A stretch of DNA of 64,000 bases from Nocardiopsis ganjiahuensis DSM 45031 (lineage in GTDB: Bacteria; Actinomycetota; Actinomycetes; Streptosporangiales; Streptosporangiaceae). Shown one piece after another: positions 62,905-64,000 of this stretch. Where the stretch lies: NCBI RefSeq assembly GCF_000341085.1, contig NZ_ANBA01000012.1, positions 62,001-126,000 of the forward strand, in the 5' to 3' direction. The notes beneath the pieces were generated by a model. That model had not been told where the DNA came from. It made no database searches and saw only the letters and a program-made list of their open reading frames with translations. The stretch's first letter is position 1. Each line of letters begins with the position of its first letter. A program made the translations under genes and the position numbers.

Positions 62905-64000
62905 TCAGTGCTCGACCTTGTGGCGCTCGTTGGGCACGCAGTGGGTCATGGTCAGCCCGGAGACGTCCCTCGGGCCGTTCGCTCCCAGGTCGGCCAGGCG
63001 CTCCCGGTCCTCGTCCGTCAGGTCCTGGCTCTGCAACGGCTCCAGGTGCGCCACGTCACCGGGGCCGATCCCCAGGCCCTTGCCGACCCGCAGTCCCAGC
63101 TCGTCCTCGACCAGGAGGAAGTGCCAGACCATGCGCTCCTGGATGGCGCGGTCGCACTGGGAGAGCAGGTCCGTGAAGTTGTGCACGAGGTCGTCGCGCT
63201 CCCACTGCTCCATCAGCAGGTACCGCTGCCCCGCCTGCTTGTAGTCGTTGGTGCGGCTGATGCGCTTGCGGGTGAGCCGCCCCCTGATCTCGGGTCCCTG
63301 CTCGTCATGGGTGGGGTACTGACCCTCCCGCAGGCCGCCGGTGATGGACGGCTCGTAGTTGACGTGCGGGTTCTCGCCCCCGACGTCCTGGTGGTAGGCC
63401 ATCAGACCGTCGCGCTGGTTCGTGCGCACGGACGCGTTCTTGGCCTGGTTGACCGGCAGCTGCAGGTAGTTGGGCCCCACCCGGTACCGCTGGGTGTCGC
63501 TGTAGGAGAAGGTGCGGCCGACCAGCATCTTGTCGTCGGAGAAGTCCAGCCCGTCGACGAGCACACCCGTCCCGAAGGAGATCTGCTCGTTCTCGGCGAA
63601 GTTGTCCGAGACGTTGCGGTCCAGCACGATGCGGCCCACGGGCTTGGGCGGGAAGTCCTGCTCGGGCCAGGTCTTGGTGTCGTCCAGGGGGTCGAAGTCG
63701 AGCTCGGGGTGTTCCTCGTCGCTCATCATCTGCACCAGCAGTTCCCACTCGGGGTGGTCTCCGCGGTCGATGGCCTCGTGCAGGTCCTTGGTGGCGTGCC
63801 CGGTCTCGGTCGCCTGGATCCGTGCGGCGTCGGCCTCGGTCATGCTGCGCACGCCCTGCTTGGGCATCCACGTGTACTTGACCAGGACGCTCTCGCCCGC
63901 CTCGTTGACCCACTTGTAGGTGTTGACGCCGAACCCCTGCTGGTGGCGGTAGTCCGCGGGGATACCCCGGGGGCTGAAGAGGTTGACGAGCATGTGCATG
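62905..64000 (-). CDS. Catalase, C-terminal part (truncated by the window end)
   Basis: At least 364 aa of a heme catalase that breaks down hydrogen peroxide. The proximal heme-ligand region R-x-F-x-Y (RTFSYSDTQRYRVG) and the long conserved VNEAGESVLVKYTW, WPEQDFP and NYLQLPVN segments are present. The distal His and NADPH-binding N-terminal part should lie beyond 64000. The reading frame is open at the edge; the ATG at 63999 is internal. The C-terminal helical end suggests a small-subunit (clade 1 or 3) monofunctional catalase. Confidence 0.93.
   Translation of the reverse strand, partial: MHMLVNLFSPRGIPADYRHQQGFGVNTYKWVNEAGESVLVKYTWMPKQGVRSMTEADAARIQATETGHATKDLHEAIDRGDHPEWELLVQMMSDEEHPELDFDPLDDTKTWPEQDFPPKPVGRIVLDRNVSDNFAENEQISFGTGVLVDGLDFSDDKMLVGRTFSYSDTQRYRVGPNYLQLPVNQAKNASVRTNQRDGLMAYHQDVGGENPHVNYEPSITGGLREGQYPTHDEQGPEIRGRLTRKRISRTNDYKQAGQRYLLMEQWERDDLVHNFTDLLSQCDRAIQERMVWHFLLVEDELGLRVGKGLGIGPGDVAHLEPLQSQDLTDEDRERLADLGANGPRDVSGLTMTHCVPNERHKVEH

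Overview
This is chromosomal DNA of a high-GC Gram-positive actinobacterium. GTG and TTG starts are frequent. The order rsmG-jag-yidC-yidD-rnpA-rpmH-dnaA-oriC-dnaN-gnd-recF-dciA-gyrB-gyrA is the actinobacterial replication-origin block. The streptomycete-type gas vesicle order, the XRE/DUF397 pair and the family mix point to the Streptosporangiales, probably Nocardiopsis or a relative. The genus is an inference from gene order, not from a search.

Layout. (1) 0.4-10.1 kb, cell envelope and SigM: a large secreted DUF6049-type protein, two tandem MurJ lipid II flippase paralogues, a membrane-anchored pseudokinase, then sigM and its zinc anti-sigma factor. (2) 10.1-14.1 kb: a NarL-type two-component pair facing a small membrane protein, then trxB-trxA. 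(3) 14.2-17.6 kb: parB, parA and rsmG with seven perfect parS sites. (4) 17.6-34.1 kb, leftward jag-yidC-yidD-rnpA-rpmH and rightward dnaA-oriC-dnaN-gnd-recF-dciA-gyrB-gyrA and a DUF3566 gene. Dense DnaA-box clusters lie on both sides of dnaA. The downstream one carries a DnaA box followed by a GC spacer and DnaA-trio repeats, which probably marks the melting site. (5) tRNA-Ile(GAT) at 34.3 kb, followed to 43.5 kb by an accessory island. Three copies of a module (terminator, 16-bp core, excisionase-like gene or remnant) divide it into two cargo segments. Cargo includes an HTH-like protein, a Cys-rich protein, an XRE/DUF397 pair, a sulfotransferase fused to a formylglycine-generating-enzyme-like domain, a NUDIX hydrolase and a sugar nucleotidyltransferase. 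(6) 44.0-49.9 kb: gas vesicle operon gvpO-A-F-G-Y-Z-J-L-S-K. (7) 49.9-64 kb: an OmpR-type two-component system divergent from an L,D-transpeptidase, a Pro/Glu-rich secreted protein, a UvrA paralogue, an MFS transporter, a secreted lipase, a LuxR-family ATPase regulator, a DUF4383 membrane protein, and a catalase cut by the window end.

How it works together. The core encodes replication initiation (DnaA, DnaN, RecF, DciA, gyrase), origin segregation (ParAB-parS), membrane protein insertion (YidC, YidD, Jag), tRNA processing (RnpA) and envelope flipping and stress control (MurJ, pseudokinase, SigM). Everything after tRNA-Ile is less conserved material. The best candidate for something undescribed is the sulfotransferase-FGE cassette inside the layered island. 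Two families of dispersed repeats, GTCGAC-rich dyads and a duplicated 115-bp terminator block, also stand out.
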